DNA of 64,000 nucleotides from positions 124,001-188,000 of the forward strand of contig JAIUPT010000039.1 of assembly GCA_022315425.1 (NCBI GenBank). The letters are read 5' to 3'. Source of the DNA: Pseudevernia furfuracea (taxonomy: Eukaryota > Ascomycota > Lecanoromycetes > Lecanorales > Parmeliaceae). Positions 35,001 through 43,951 of this stretch are shown piece by piece; position 1 is the stretch's first letter; the number at the start of each line of letters is the position of its first letter. A model generated the notes under the pieces. That model was not told the DNA's origin. It did not search any database and saw only the letters and a program-made list of their open reading frames with translations. A program made the position numbers and the translations under genes.

Positions 35001-35092
35001 GATCTAGGCTGTTGAGCAGCTTGTAACTTTCCATTAGGTTGTCGTGATGGGATATTGGGGTCCATTGTATCCAGAGCACCTAGTGAATCCAT
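29028..35092 (-). CDS. Large coiled-coil protein, 1,820 residues, function unknown
   Basis: Four coding exons on the minus strand: 35092-34571, 34414-32907, 32606-32279, 32132-29028; each junction keeps phase (0, 2, 0), so these are one gene. The N-terminus has a conserved-looking block (KRVVWRNKACFIALPLEDEF, then SPDDFERQLKDWKTHGFD). Next come a Ser/Pro/Asn-rich region with a poly-Gln stretch (near 33.86 kb), an acidic segment, and about 600 residues of heptad-rich coiled coil, then a basic Ser/Pro tail. I do not recognise the family; the layout resembles cytoskeletal, septal or spindle-pole scaffolds, which is only a guess. A probable 5' UTR intron (35242-35094) ends one base before the ATG. 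All three coding introns match the introner-like family. Confidence 0.82.
32133..32278 (-). mobile_element. Introner-like element (intron 3 of coiled-coil gene)
   Basis: 146-nt GT-AG intron in sense orientation: TTTTGAGTTGCAAGGTATAT, CGGGAGCAGATGGCTTTTAA, ACCCCTTCGCG, 3' TTGACTCCAAAATCTGTGTA before the final G. It shares ACCCCCTTCGCG and CATTGC with the intron at 34415-34570. Confidence 0.85.
32607..32906 (-). mobile_element. Long (300 nt) introner-like intron, expanded or composite
   Basis: In the sense direction the first 100 nt match the family (TTTGAGTCGCAAGACATATT, GGGGCGAGAAAGGGCCTTTT) and the last 30 nt match its 3' end (GGCATGCTGACTCTGAAGGC). The middle 150 nt are extra. It could be a nested copy or an internal expansion. 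Confidence 0.7.
34415..34570 (-). mobile_element. Introner-like element (intron 1 of coiled-coil gene)
   Basis: 156-nt GT-AG intron, sense orientation: CAATTGCATGACAAGTTCGG, GGGGAGCATGAATATCCC, ACCCCCTTCGCG and 3' CATACTGAGTCCAAAACCTT. More diverged at the central box than other copies, but collinear over the whole length. Confidence 0.75.
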
Positions 35093-35966
35093 ACTGTTCC
35101 AAGTATGGTCAAGTATTTCTTGCTGGTGTACTCGTATGGGGTATGCAAAGCACTACGTCTTGGTGGACAGTGAGACTCCACCAAGTAACGTTACTCAGCT
35201 CAAGCCTCTTAAGATTTCGGAAAAAATATAGTGAACACATACCGTCTTGGCCTCCACCTTTGGCCATGCACTAAAGGCAGTTGACGTATCGCCGGGCTCA
35301 TCAGGAAAGCTGCGGAAGGCCCAGCGGACCAGGTGTAATTAGCAATGCGTAGATTTAGTGGGCGACAAAAGAGGTTCCAGGAAATGTATCATGGTCGAGA
35401 GAGTATGAATCGAGTGCAAGCATCTCAAAAGCCTGCTGTGGCTGGATGTTGAACCAGCAATAATGTTTCTTACAAGTCGCGTCAAAGCTCAGGTACACGA
35501 TGCCAAGACCCGAGACCGCCAGGCCGCGGACTGCCTGGGGAAAAAAAAACGCTTTTCTGTTTTACTGATGCTACTAGCTACGAAGTTTCACTCTACAACA
35601 ACCATTGGAATTCTGACTTGACAGGAAAGTATCCTTTACCGCCTTGACCACCTAGTCATTCAAATCTCATTATTGCAAAGCATGTAAAAATTTTGCACAA
35701 ACAGGTCCATCGAACATGCGATGAGGCTGGTAGCGAAACATTCTCTATTACAGTAAATACTCAATAATCTCCTTTTCCAATGATAGTTGAACACTGGGCA
35801 TTCCTTCACGCGTGTTGGCCGGCAAGGTCAGCCGCAGGACGCCGAGACTGATTGAATCGAAGAAAAGGACAAATGAAACTACCCAACCCAATGCTACAAG
35901 CCCCTCGAAAGCCTTCCATGCGTAGAGACTACCATGATCCTTTGACTAAGGTAAGCTACAAGTATT
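35093..35966. other. Intergenic region with probable 5' UTR intron
   Basis: About 870 bp between two tandem minus-strand genes. A GTATGT...CAG intron (35242-35094) probably lies in the 5' UTR of the coiled-coil gene; inside it CTTGGTGGA and TCCACCAAG form a perfect 9-bp stem. The rest shows no gene. Confidence 0.5.
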
Positions 35967-37248
35967 CTAGCAAAGGATATTCGGGTCAGTCTCCGCTGTT
36001 TCGAAAGAGCAGGAGTAGTCGGGGAACTTGGGCGTCCGATCCGAGTTGTAAAGTCCCCATCCAGTTTCAGGTTCAGTCTGATTGCTCAAACCGGTACTGG
36101 CTGGTTTCCACGGTTCGTCGAAGGCTTCGAAGTAGAAGACGTTCGTATTCCAGCCAAGCACAGCGCATACACCTTGCTTGAAGAAGGTGTAAGCTTCATT
36201 GATGCCGTCTATAGCGCCTCCGTAGCTGGCTCCGGCTAGCATAAAAGTTAGCCACACGTTGAACGAATCAAGGGTTATCATACAAGTTGTAGGCCATCCA
36301 GTTTCGCCAACCCACGTCTCTATGGGACGTTGAGCTACCGAGCTGATATGTGTGTAGGCCTGCGTCAGGTCGTCGAAGAAGGTCAGGCTTGCGTTACAGA
36401 TGGACACGTTTTGCCAGTAGCCGAACGCGTTTACGAGCCTTCAAATACGTCAGACAACAACTTGATTGTGATAATAACGATTCATCTTACAAGATTGTGA
36501 CGTTGGTGTTTTGGATGACATTATCGGCAGTCCCATCATTGTATACATTCCAACTATCAGCTGTACCGACTGGGAACTTGAGGTCCAAGTCGAGCATGGC
36601 CTGGGTGTAATTATTGATGGCGCCGTTAAGCTCGTCATTACTGAGACCAGTTGTGTGGCCGTCTGTTTCGTGGTAGTATCGATAGAGGCTCTCGGATCCC
36701 ACAGTGACAGCATAAACCGTTGATTCATACTGTTTGGCATATGTGTGAAATTGCTTGATTTCGGCGTCGAGGGATTCAGCCCTGTGATTATACATTAGCG
36801 CCAGATATGGAGAGCAAAATATGTCAGAGAAGGTATTGGGTTTTGCTGATGCTATCATACCACAGGCCGATCACGACTTTGAACCCTTTTGCTTGGGCGG
36901 CAGGAAGTATGACACCAGACACACTACAGGGCGTATCTTGGATCGCTCCATCGATCTGCGCATATGTCCTGACAATGGGGAGATTCTCGGTGTGTGGATC
37001 GAGCTGTTTCAAGGGTGTGCTAGGTGGGTTGGGTGATAATTTGTTTAAGATGTCAAAATCATCTTCGTAGTCTTGCTGAGTTTTACAACTGCCATCTTGA
37101 CAGCGTGTTAGCTTTACAATCTTTTTCTGATATAAGTTGATATCTAACCGGCGTGTCTCGCTCCAAGTGCAAACCCAAGAGTTCCAGCCCCAAACGCAGC
37201 AAGAGGTGCGGTCGCAGCAACAGCAGCAATGAGCGACGAGATACGCAT
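35967..37248 (-). CDS. GH17 cell-wall glucan endo-1,3-beta-glucosidase / glucanosyltransferase (Bgl2 type)
   Basis: Four exons on the minus strand: 37248-37149, 37095-36861, 36781-36491, 36438-35967 (365 residues; phases 1, 2, 2 agree). A hydrophobic N-terminus (MRISSLIAAVAATAPLAAFG) is a signal peptide. The GH17 barrel has the two catalytic glutamates: acid/base in TVGSESLYR (Glu142) and nucleophile in WVGETGWPT (Glu253). Other family blocks are IVRTYAQIDG, GVILPAAQAKGFKVVIGLW and FYFEAFDEPWKP. Bgl2-like enzymes act on wall beta-1,3-glucan, cutting or transferring chains. The tail after DEPWKP is a little long but has no GPI signal. The start is at the signal peptide Met. Confidence 0.93.
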
Positions 37249-37919
37249 GCTGTTGAGGTACTATGATAGATTGTAATGTAGTGACGGTTAAAGAGAGTGT
37301 TGAGTATTAATGATATAGTAGTAGTAATCAAGGAGAGTGGTGTAGAGTGATGCAGAGAATGAGAGAAGGTGGTGTGACTGTGTGAAGAAGAAAGACAAGA
37401 CAAGACAAAGAGGGAATTTTAATTGAGGAGATGCCAGGATGCGCGTTTCGAAGCCAACAGTCAGGGGTTCGCCGCTAGCCGCTAGTCTGGCTGACGGACA
37501 ATTATAGGTACTTAGCGTCAGGTACACAACCAATGAATGAGCCAATAATCAAGCTGGTGCAAGATGCGACAATAATAACTTTTTCACCACTTTGAGTCTA
37601 TCAGAGAAATTTGTATACATAATACGACTGACTACTATACGAGTACCTAGACGCACTTTGGTCTTTAATATTTCAACCCTTGCTTTCTCCTCAAAATCTA
37701 CCCGCAGCTTCCCAAAAGATTCTGCTTTGCATGTTTAATCCAGATATCCCAGCAAATACGTAACACGTTACATCGCTTAGCCCTACTACTACCTTGTGGA
37801 ACGTTGTTACATATAGAGCTAATATCATTATAATTTGCATGCCTCCCGAACCACGCTATGCTTTCCCTGCTTCATCATACACTGTACACACCAGGAAAAA
37901 CCTCGAGGCAAAAGAACAT
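37249..37919. other. Intergenic region upstream of GH17 gene
   Basis: About 670 bp between tandem minus-strand genes, probably the GH17 promoter and the E2 3' UTR. Contains low-complexity TAGTAGTAA/GAGAGTG stretches. No gene seen. Confidence 0.5.
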
Positions 37920-39229
37920 TCACAGTCGTCTTAATCCCACCCTAGATCTCATTTTCACACTGCTTGTACCTGAAGAGTTCGATGCGGAAGCTCTTCTTGA
38001 GTGAGGCACTCCAATCTTGGTCGCTGCACTGGCTGTAGGTAAAGGCTTCTCGATCAGCTTTCTAGCTTCCCAAATCTCAAGCGTATTCTCTTTGCCGGAG
38101 TCTGAACAGATTCTCTTAGGAGGCCTTCCTTCGAAACCGATACTACCCACCCCGTTGGACCCCGTCTCTTGGAGGCCACGGCCGGTCATGTTCACGTTTT
38201 GGCTGCTTTCAGCTAATTCTAAGCCTTTCCTAGAGCTATCTGACGCGGCGAAGCCCGCTAACGGATTTGCATTATTAACAACGTTCGGTTCTGAGGGACT
38301 CAAGCACGCTGCATCGGTCACGTCGTATTCTGTTTCGACGATAGGGAGTTCGGAAAGTGGCTTGGCCAACGATGGTCGTCGTGCGTCTGGATTTGGGACT
38401 GGGAACGGGGATAGCAAAGGATCATTCTCTTTTGACACAGACTTATCATCTTCATCCTCACTGGCTGCACCCTCACCCTCCAACTCTTGATGAGGATGCC
38501 TTGGCACCGATTGCGTACTGGTGATACGCCCGGGCCGCTCTTCTATTACCACAATTGACGATGAGCTAGCAGGTTTGCGTTTCTTCATCGGCCTCTGCTC
38601 GGCGTCTTTCTCAATAGCTGTATCCTCCATTTCCCCTCGCCTTTTGGCCGCCAACACTGCCCCTTTTTGATCAAAGGGTATGCCTGCATGAATAGAAGTC
38701 ATGAGTCTCGCTTGACGAGCAAATGAGTGGTAATCATCCTGTAAAAGATGGCCTGCAGTGGCGTTGAGAGCTGAATCTGGATTGGGCTGGATGAGGAGAC
38801 AGTATATTGTCTGATTGATGCAAGTTAGCACTGAAGTAATCGAGCCCAAAGTGATTAAGCACGTACAATCAACACATCTCGTAGAGTGAGTTTCGGCTGC
38901 CAGTCCTTTTTCAAAGTGTCTACGCACACGCTTCCGGTGTTCTCTTCGACATTGGGATGCCATATTCGAGTCCGGAAAGTTGCCTTTGGAGGCGCGTTGG
39001 GATAGGTTTCTGGTATCTTCAAAGAGAGCCTCCAAAGTCCTTGCGAATAAGGTGTGCCGATCGGCCCGGTGATGAGGACGGTGAGCTGTGTGAGATCGTC
39101 GACGGATGAGTCTACGCTGGAAGGTGGAAAGAGATAGTAAGGCGGGAGCTTGGAATGAAGCATTGCATGGTCGGCGGCAATTCTCCGAAGCGTGGACGAG
39201 TTCTGTGGAATCGTTAGGACCGGGTCCAT
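37920..39229 (-). CDS. Ubiquitin-conjugating enzyme E2, UBE2S-like, with long C-terminal tail
   Basis: Two exons on the minus strand, 39229-38867 and 38810-37920 (417 residues; phase 0). The UBC fold spans about residues 10-165: TVLITGPIGTPYSQGLW, YPNAPPKATF, WHPNVEENTGSVCVDTLKKDW with HPN at 91-93 and catalytic Cys102, then YCLLIQPNPDSALN and DDYHSFARQARLMTSIHA. The block after the active site resembles UBE2S (E2-EPF), which extends Lys11-linked chains on APC/C substrates. About 250 residues of Ser/Pro-rich tail end in SRVGLRRL; a C-terminal Leu-Arg-Arg-Leu is close to the LR tail UBE2S uses to dock on APC/C. The start is at MDPVLTIPQ; an upstream in-frame ATG at 39334 is less likely. Confidence 0.87.
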
Positions 39230-39587
39230 GAATACCAGATATGGCTGGAAGCGCCCACCATCACTCTTAACGAGTCTTTTTTGTAATAGGCGATATTTTT
39301 GTACGTGAGTGTATGGCATGCACCCAATTTTCACTTAAAAAGCAGGTTGTAATATGTCCGGGAAAGGAAAATTGGAGTCTGAGGGTGGGTTAAAAGCCGT
39401 AGATTTACGAGTATCGATGTGTTGAAGCAGTTGTTGACATGCCAACACGCTAGAAGTTCTGGCCGACTCGCCGATATCGCGTCGCTATGTCATCCATCTC
39501 ATTGATGATTGGCTCTTACACAGTCTGCTGCTAAAACTCAGCTTGAAACAATGTCTCACAGCTTCTAGATTCATTGATCTTGCCAAA
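39230..39587. other. Divergent promoter region (E2 / DUF4202)
   Basis: About 360 bp between divergent genes; should hold both promoters. No motif I can name. Confidence 0.5.
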
Positions 39588-40486
39588 ATGTCTGAAGCGA
39601 AGCTGGCGACAGCCCTCAAGCTTATCGACGAAGCTCATTCTCAAGATCCAAAACAAATCGAAATAAATGGCAAAGAGCAACCCTACGAGCTCCACTATAG
39701 CCAAAAAATGAGCAACTATCTTGAAAAACGCAACCCTGCTGCGCCAGATACGTTGCGATTAGCAATCCGCGCTCAGCATTTCAGACGTTGGGAAATTCCG
39801 CGAGATTCATATCCAGCCAACAAAGTTGGATATCATGCCTGGCGAACCTACCTCAAGAAGAGGCAGGCGGACATGTAAGTGCACTCTTCCGAGCAACTTT
39901 CCATATTGGAGTCCCAAGCCATATCTCGGGAGCAAAATGTTCATCATGCTCCCCAGACTTTTTTTCTAACCTGGGCTCTTTGCCTCAAAGGAGCCAGACT
40001 AACTCCGAAATATGCAGGGGTACGCATATTCGCATATTTCGGAGCCATTCTTTCCTATTTTGTGCCAAATATCGAGTTGCAAGACATGGTTCTGGGGCAA
40101 ACACCTGCTCCTACTCCTAGAACGTGTTTCTTTGAGGAGATTGCGTGCCTTGATTAAGCAATACTGACTTTGAAATGTGTGTAGCCTCACAGATCTGCTT
40201 AGACTGTGGCTACTCTGAAGACGATGCCACGAGAGTGGCTCATCTCATTAGAAAGGAGGATCTGAAGAAAGATGAAGAGACGCAGACGCTGGAAGATGTG
40301 GCTTGCCTGGTGTTTTTGGATGATCAATTCGAGGAGTTCGAAAAGCAGCATGACGAGGAGAAAATTGTAAAGATCCTGCAGAAGACATGGGGGAAAATGA
40401 GTGAGAAAGGCCATCAGCTTGCCCTCGATCTACCAATGAGCGACAGATGCAAAAATCTAATTAGCAAGGCTCTTTCTGAAAGTTGA
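39588..40486 (+). CDS. DUF4202 family protein with two abutting introners
   Basis: Coding parts: 39588-39874, 40018-40019 (GG) and 40185-40486, giving 196 residues. DUF4202 blocks are clear: TALKLIDEAHSQDP, AIRAQHFRRWEIPR, YHAWRTYLKKRQADM, ASQICLDCGYSEDD, LIRKEDLKKDEETQTLEDVA, CLVFLDDQFEEF. Function is unknown; the family occurs in fungi and some bacteria. Splicing the first exon straight to the last (GT at 39875, AG at 40184) breaks the frame. The frame and the family sequence RQADMASQIC are restored only if the GG between two complete introner-like elements is kept. A 29-nt exon (39991-40019) is also in frame but would insert nine residues. The start is the ATG before SEAKLATAL. Confidence 0.85.
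39875..40017 (+). mobile_element. Introner-like element, first of tandem pair in DUF4202 gene
   Basis: 143-nt unit from GTAAGT to GCAG. Family boxes: GAGTCCCAAGCCATATCTCG, a GGGAGCA/TGCTCCC stem-loop, and 3' GACTAACTCCGAAATATGCA before the final G. Confidence 0.85.
40018..40019 (+). other. Candidate 2-nt exon (GG) between two introner-like elements
   Basis: The sequence reads ...ATGCAG|GG|GTACGC.... The first element ends in CAG at 40017 and the second starts with GT at 40020. Adding GG between AT (39874) and CC (40185) gives ATG GCC, in frame. No other two-intron solution without inserted residues was found. Confidence 0.6.
40020..40184 (+). mobile_element. Introner-like element, second of tandem pair in DUF4202 gene
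   Basis: 165-nt unit from GTACGC to GTGTAG. Family boxes: ATCGAGTTGCAAGACATGGT, CTGGGGCAAACACCTGCTCC and 3' GCAATACTGACTTTGAAATG. The first bases (GCATATTTCGGAG, 40034-40046) pair perfectly with the end of the first element (CTCCGAAATATGC). Confidence 0.85.
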
Positions 40487-40575
40487 GAGGCAGGAAGTGT
40501 TTTTTAGAGGCTTGATAAGCACTTGATCTACATTAGAGACCCTCTCCGATATATTCGCTAAAAAGGGGATGTCAT

Positions 40576-41871
40576 TCAGGCTTTCTCTACCGCCGATGTC
40601 TTCGCATACTTCTCGTTGACCTTGTTAGTGTCATCCCGAAACGCCCGGACATGCTCCGGTATATCTTCAACGCGACCATCTCCTCCAGCTACTGGCTCTC
40701 CCACGCTTTCCCACATGGGGACGACGCCGGTCCACACCCTCTGCAGCAAATCCTCTCTCTCGGTGTCTTTCTTTTCGTCACCCGGGCCCCCCGTCCTGAT
40801 CTTCCCGCTTCCGTTCACAATCTTAACCTTCAAGATCGTCGTTGATGCCATTTCAGCTTTGTCAGGCGGCGTTCTTGTGTGATCCCTGCCAAAGATTCTG
40901 GAGTCAGTATCGCCTGTGGGGAGCAAGGAAGTGCTTCTGGCTTCCAATTCTTCTCTTGCGATCAATTTTCCTGCGCCGGATAGGAAACGATAATGTCGAT
41001 ACGTACCAGCGCCCGGGCACTACAGAGTTGGTGACCAATTCCATCGCCCATACCTTCTCTTCCACATCCTAAAATTTTTCGGAGTCAGTGTTGCTTCTTT
41101 AAGGTAGAACGCCGACCGATGGGACAGCTCAGACGGGCATCAAAAGCCTTTTGCGCCCGAAACAGGTCTTGCAACCCAGGAAGCGGTCAGGAATATAGAA
41201 GAATTCGCGCTGAATGTATACATACCTCCACCAGGCTTCCGTACCCGAAAAGCACAGCAGATCGATAATTGTAACTATGCGAATTAGGCGTCAAGCTAAG
41301 CACTATGCCATCCACTTTCGTTGCGGCTATGGTGATGGCAAGACCTCTTTCTGGGTTTTCCCGAACTTGCTTCATGATCCCAGAACTTACGTAGCCGTGG
41401 AGATAGCATTCCCTACGCACCTTCTAGTCAGCACCGCTTCTTCAAGGCAAGGCAATACTCGGAGTCGTCAAACAGGGTTGAAGAGTATCAGGAGCCTCTT
41501 GCTCCCAAAACACGGCTTTTGCCACCAAAGAGGAAGACGTCGCTCCAAATAGTACCTACAGCGGATCATTCAAGTCAGCGCTTGGATGCGCGAAAGATCC
41601 CATGGTACCGATCATTGGAAGTATTGTCGGGAAAGGATCTTCTGGGTCTGAAGAGTTGAATGAGACGTGGAGGACGGGAGTGTCATTGATGATTGAGTGG
41701 ATGGTGTGGAGGTCGTAAGTAGCTAGAATTGATCAACGTATCAAATTATGTCTCTATCGACGTGGAATCCAATCCCACTATTTCCAACAGCTCAAGTACA
41801 CTCTTACCACGATCATCCTTGCGATGGACAGTGTTCTTCTGAACTTTTGGATAAACTAAGGTGCGTCCCAT
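40576..41871 (-). CDS. FMN-binding split-barrel (pyridoxamine-phosphate-oxidase-like) protein
   Basis: Five exons on the minus strand: 41871-41808, 41722-41560, 41412-41226, 41068-41007, 40885-40576 (261 residues; phases 1, 2, 0, 2 agree). Blocks: MGRTLVYPKVQKNTVHRKDD, THE start, then ATYDLHTIHSIINDTPVLHV, TILPMIGTMGSF, ECYLHGYVSSGIM, PERGLAITIAATKVDGIVLS, YNYRSAVLFGYGSLVE, EKVWAMELVTNSVVPGRW and a C-terminal ILKVKIVNGSGKIR. These match the fungal proteins related to NimA/flavin-nucleotide-binding split-barrel enzymes, which bind FMN or F420-like cofactors; the substrate is unknown. Introns 2, 3 and 4 belong to the introner-like family, intron 1 does not. The 3' end converges on the DUF4202 gene with a 90-bp gap. 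Confidence 0.88.
40886..41006 (-). mobile_element. Introner-like element (intron 4 of FMN-barrel gene), shortened
   Basis: 121-nt GT-AG intron, sense orientation. Keeps TTGATCGCAAGAGAAGAATT and the 3' GCGATACTGACTCCAGAATC; the GGGAGC stem-loop box is largely lost, suggesting an older copy. Confidence 0.65.
41069..41225 (-). mobile_element. Introner-like element (intron 3 of FMN-barrel gene)
   Basis: 157-nt GT-AG intron, sense orientation: GGGTTGCAAGACCTGTTTCG, then CGGGCGCAAAAGGCTTTTGA with TGCCCG forming a stem-loop, and 3' ACACTGACTCCGAAAAATTT. One of the best-kept copies; same length as the CorA-like gene copy. Confidence 0.88.
41413..41559 (-). mobile_element. Introner-like element (intron 2 of FMN-barrel gene)
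   Basis: 147-nt GT-AG intron, sense orientation: TTTGGTGGCAAAAGCCGTGT, TTTTGGGAGCAAGAGGCTCC and 3' GAAGCGGTGCTGACTAGAAG. Collinear with the neighbouring intron 3. Confidence 0.78.
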
Positions 41872-42871
41872 AGCGATATCACTGTGGATTGGTTGATGGA
41901 AGATGGTGGGAAGGACTGATCAGAGTCAAGCCGAATGGAAAAGCAGCTTTTTTATAATACACATGTTCACTGTAGCTAGCCCCGAGAATATGGCAAACAC
42001 AGCGAGTACCTTATTTATTAGTGTACCTGACTGAATCACTCAAGTCTTGGTAAGTTGAAAAGCATGGAAGATCGGCAGAAACAGCTCTGGAAAAGGCATG
42101 TGCTTCCGAGCCACCTGCATCTGCCACTATAGTCTATGCGAGAGTGATGCTCTACCATACGAGTATCTTACAATCGAGTGCAGTAAAGCGAAACTTTCTC
42201 GCCATCCCACTCGCAAATCAGGCGTGCAGTGTGTCTTGCTTTGAAGTCAACGTCCTGAAGAGTACATGGCTTGCTGGCTGCGAATTCTTAATGCCTGCAA
42301 CCGCATCTTCAATGGCCTTGTTTTTCTGTGTTTGATCAAATAAGGGAAAAGTACGGAAGTTGGCGGAGTAATGAAGGCCATTCCCTCCCCTCTGAAGCTG
42401 CCACCATCGACTGATGTTCAGAAAACTTGTTGTACCACTTACTTAGGGCGAGTCCACGCCTGAAGTGTTTCGAGGTCAATCTAAAGGCTTCCGGATACCC
42501 GCTTTCTGACTCTGTATCCTACATACATAGACACTACTATAACGGACATTTAAAAGGCACAATTTGAGGGCTTCGTCGCTTCCATCCTAAATCACAAATC
42601 CGTCTCTACAAAACTTTGCCTTCCCACCCAGCCTTACAAGAACGTGGGGTAACTCGGTAACCAACTAACAGCACTCAACATCTGCTTTTGCAATATACAT
42701 AGAGTCCAGTCTGCTTTCTTCTCGTTCTCGTATGCTTTTCGAAACATCCAGCATCATTGAGTGGTCCCACTACCCTGCTCTTCTGTGTGTAGCGGCCTCC
42801 TTGCATTCGTTCCCAAGTACAACTGCGTTCGAACACCGCGATACCTTCTGTTTGTTGCCTTGGACACAGCA
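41872..42871. other. Divergent intergenic region
   Basis: About 1 kb between the FMN-barrel gene (minus) and a small gene (plus). Short frames only; nothing recognised. Confidence 0.5.
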
Positions 42872-43442
42872 ATGACAACCACGTCTCGCAGACCGCCTGG
42901 TAAACAAGGCCAATTCCCTTCTGCCCAGGCTCGCTGACCACCATCAAGGACTCGAATCCTCCCTCAAGAATCTTACCATTTCGTCTTCCGCCAAACCCAA
43001 GGCTTCGAAAGTTGTTGCCGACACCTGGGAAGAGGCTGCTTCTCCATCCTCCTCTTCCAGTACTCCCTCACCGCCCTCTACTCCCACAGACGCAACCCCC
43101 GGTCCCCCACCGCCGACACCCATATCTCCAACTTCCTCCCATTCGCGCAAGAAAAGCACGGACTGGTCGACCTTTGCAAGCGCCTACACCTCAAGTTTCT
43201 CAGGCAGCACGCCTCGCTCTCCTACAGTCTCAGAGAAGAGGCCGGAGAAATCATCGGCGGCGGCCGGACGCTTGATTGCGGGGGCACTAGGTGTAAAGCC
43301 GCCGAAGAAGACGGAGGAAAGCAAAGCGTATGAGCGGGCTGTGAGGGAGAAGGAGCGGAAGAGAAGAGAGTTGGCTAAAGAGGAGGCGGGCAAGGCTGAG
43401 AGGGAGAAGGAGGAGGCGAAGAGGGCGATCTGGGAGGGTTGA
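42872..43442 (+). CDS. Small charged fungal protein of unknown function
   Basis: Two exons, 42872-42899 (28 nt) and 42949-43442 (173 residues; ph. 1, G|GA). The second exon lacks an ATG in the coding frame, so the gene appears only after splicing. It begins MTTTSRRPPGLESSLKNLTI, continues with a Ser/Pro/Thr-rich middle (VVADTWEEAAS, KKSTDWSTFASAY), a short GRLIAGALGVKPPKK segment and a Lys/Glu/Arg-rich helix (KAYERAVREKERKRRELAKE) ending in KRAIWEG. The Trp-Glu-Glu and C-terminal IWEG elements look conserved, but I do not recognise the family. The strong GC and codon bias of exon 2 support coding. Confidence 0.7.
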
Positions 43443-43951
43443 TTGGTCTTGAGGGAAATATTAACGTGGAATGATCGAGGGAGGGACGTATATACTCTGG
43501 GTACGCCTATACTATCCATGTATGGTTGGGATTCGGGCCGGGATCATGCCCATATACACAACTGGGCTTTGCGTTTAGCATACATCAAGCACGGAATCAA
43601 TAGTACATTTTCAAGAAACACGGTTTATCACCAATACATCTAGGGCATGGAAAGACTTCGAGAGATTTTTCATCTGTAGACACAGCTCGTCCTCACGTAT
43701 GATTGACCAAGTAAGATGGAGCAATTGCACAAGATGGCACCGTTCAAGTGATACTTGCGAGATCTTTGTCGTTATGAACTAAGCCCATGTCCTTATCATC
43801 CCTTTAAGCAGACCTGCGCCCTGGGCGCCCGCTGCAGAATGTGACCATCGCCCGATCGATGCAAAAGACCTGTAGCTCGAATGATATCACACGACCCAAG
43901 AACCAGCATCGTACTGCCATCCGACCAGATACTACTGTCTCCCTTGCCATC
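43443..43951. other. Convergent intergenic region
   Basis: About 510 bp of 3' flanks. Nothing recognised. Confidence 0.5.

Noticed and set aside
39991..40019. 29-nt exon as the only solution for the DUF4202 gene
   Set aside because: In frame, but it inserts nine residues into a conserved stretch and would use part of the first introner as coding; retained as an alternative, not as the main model.
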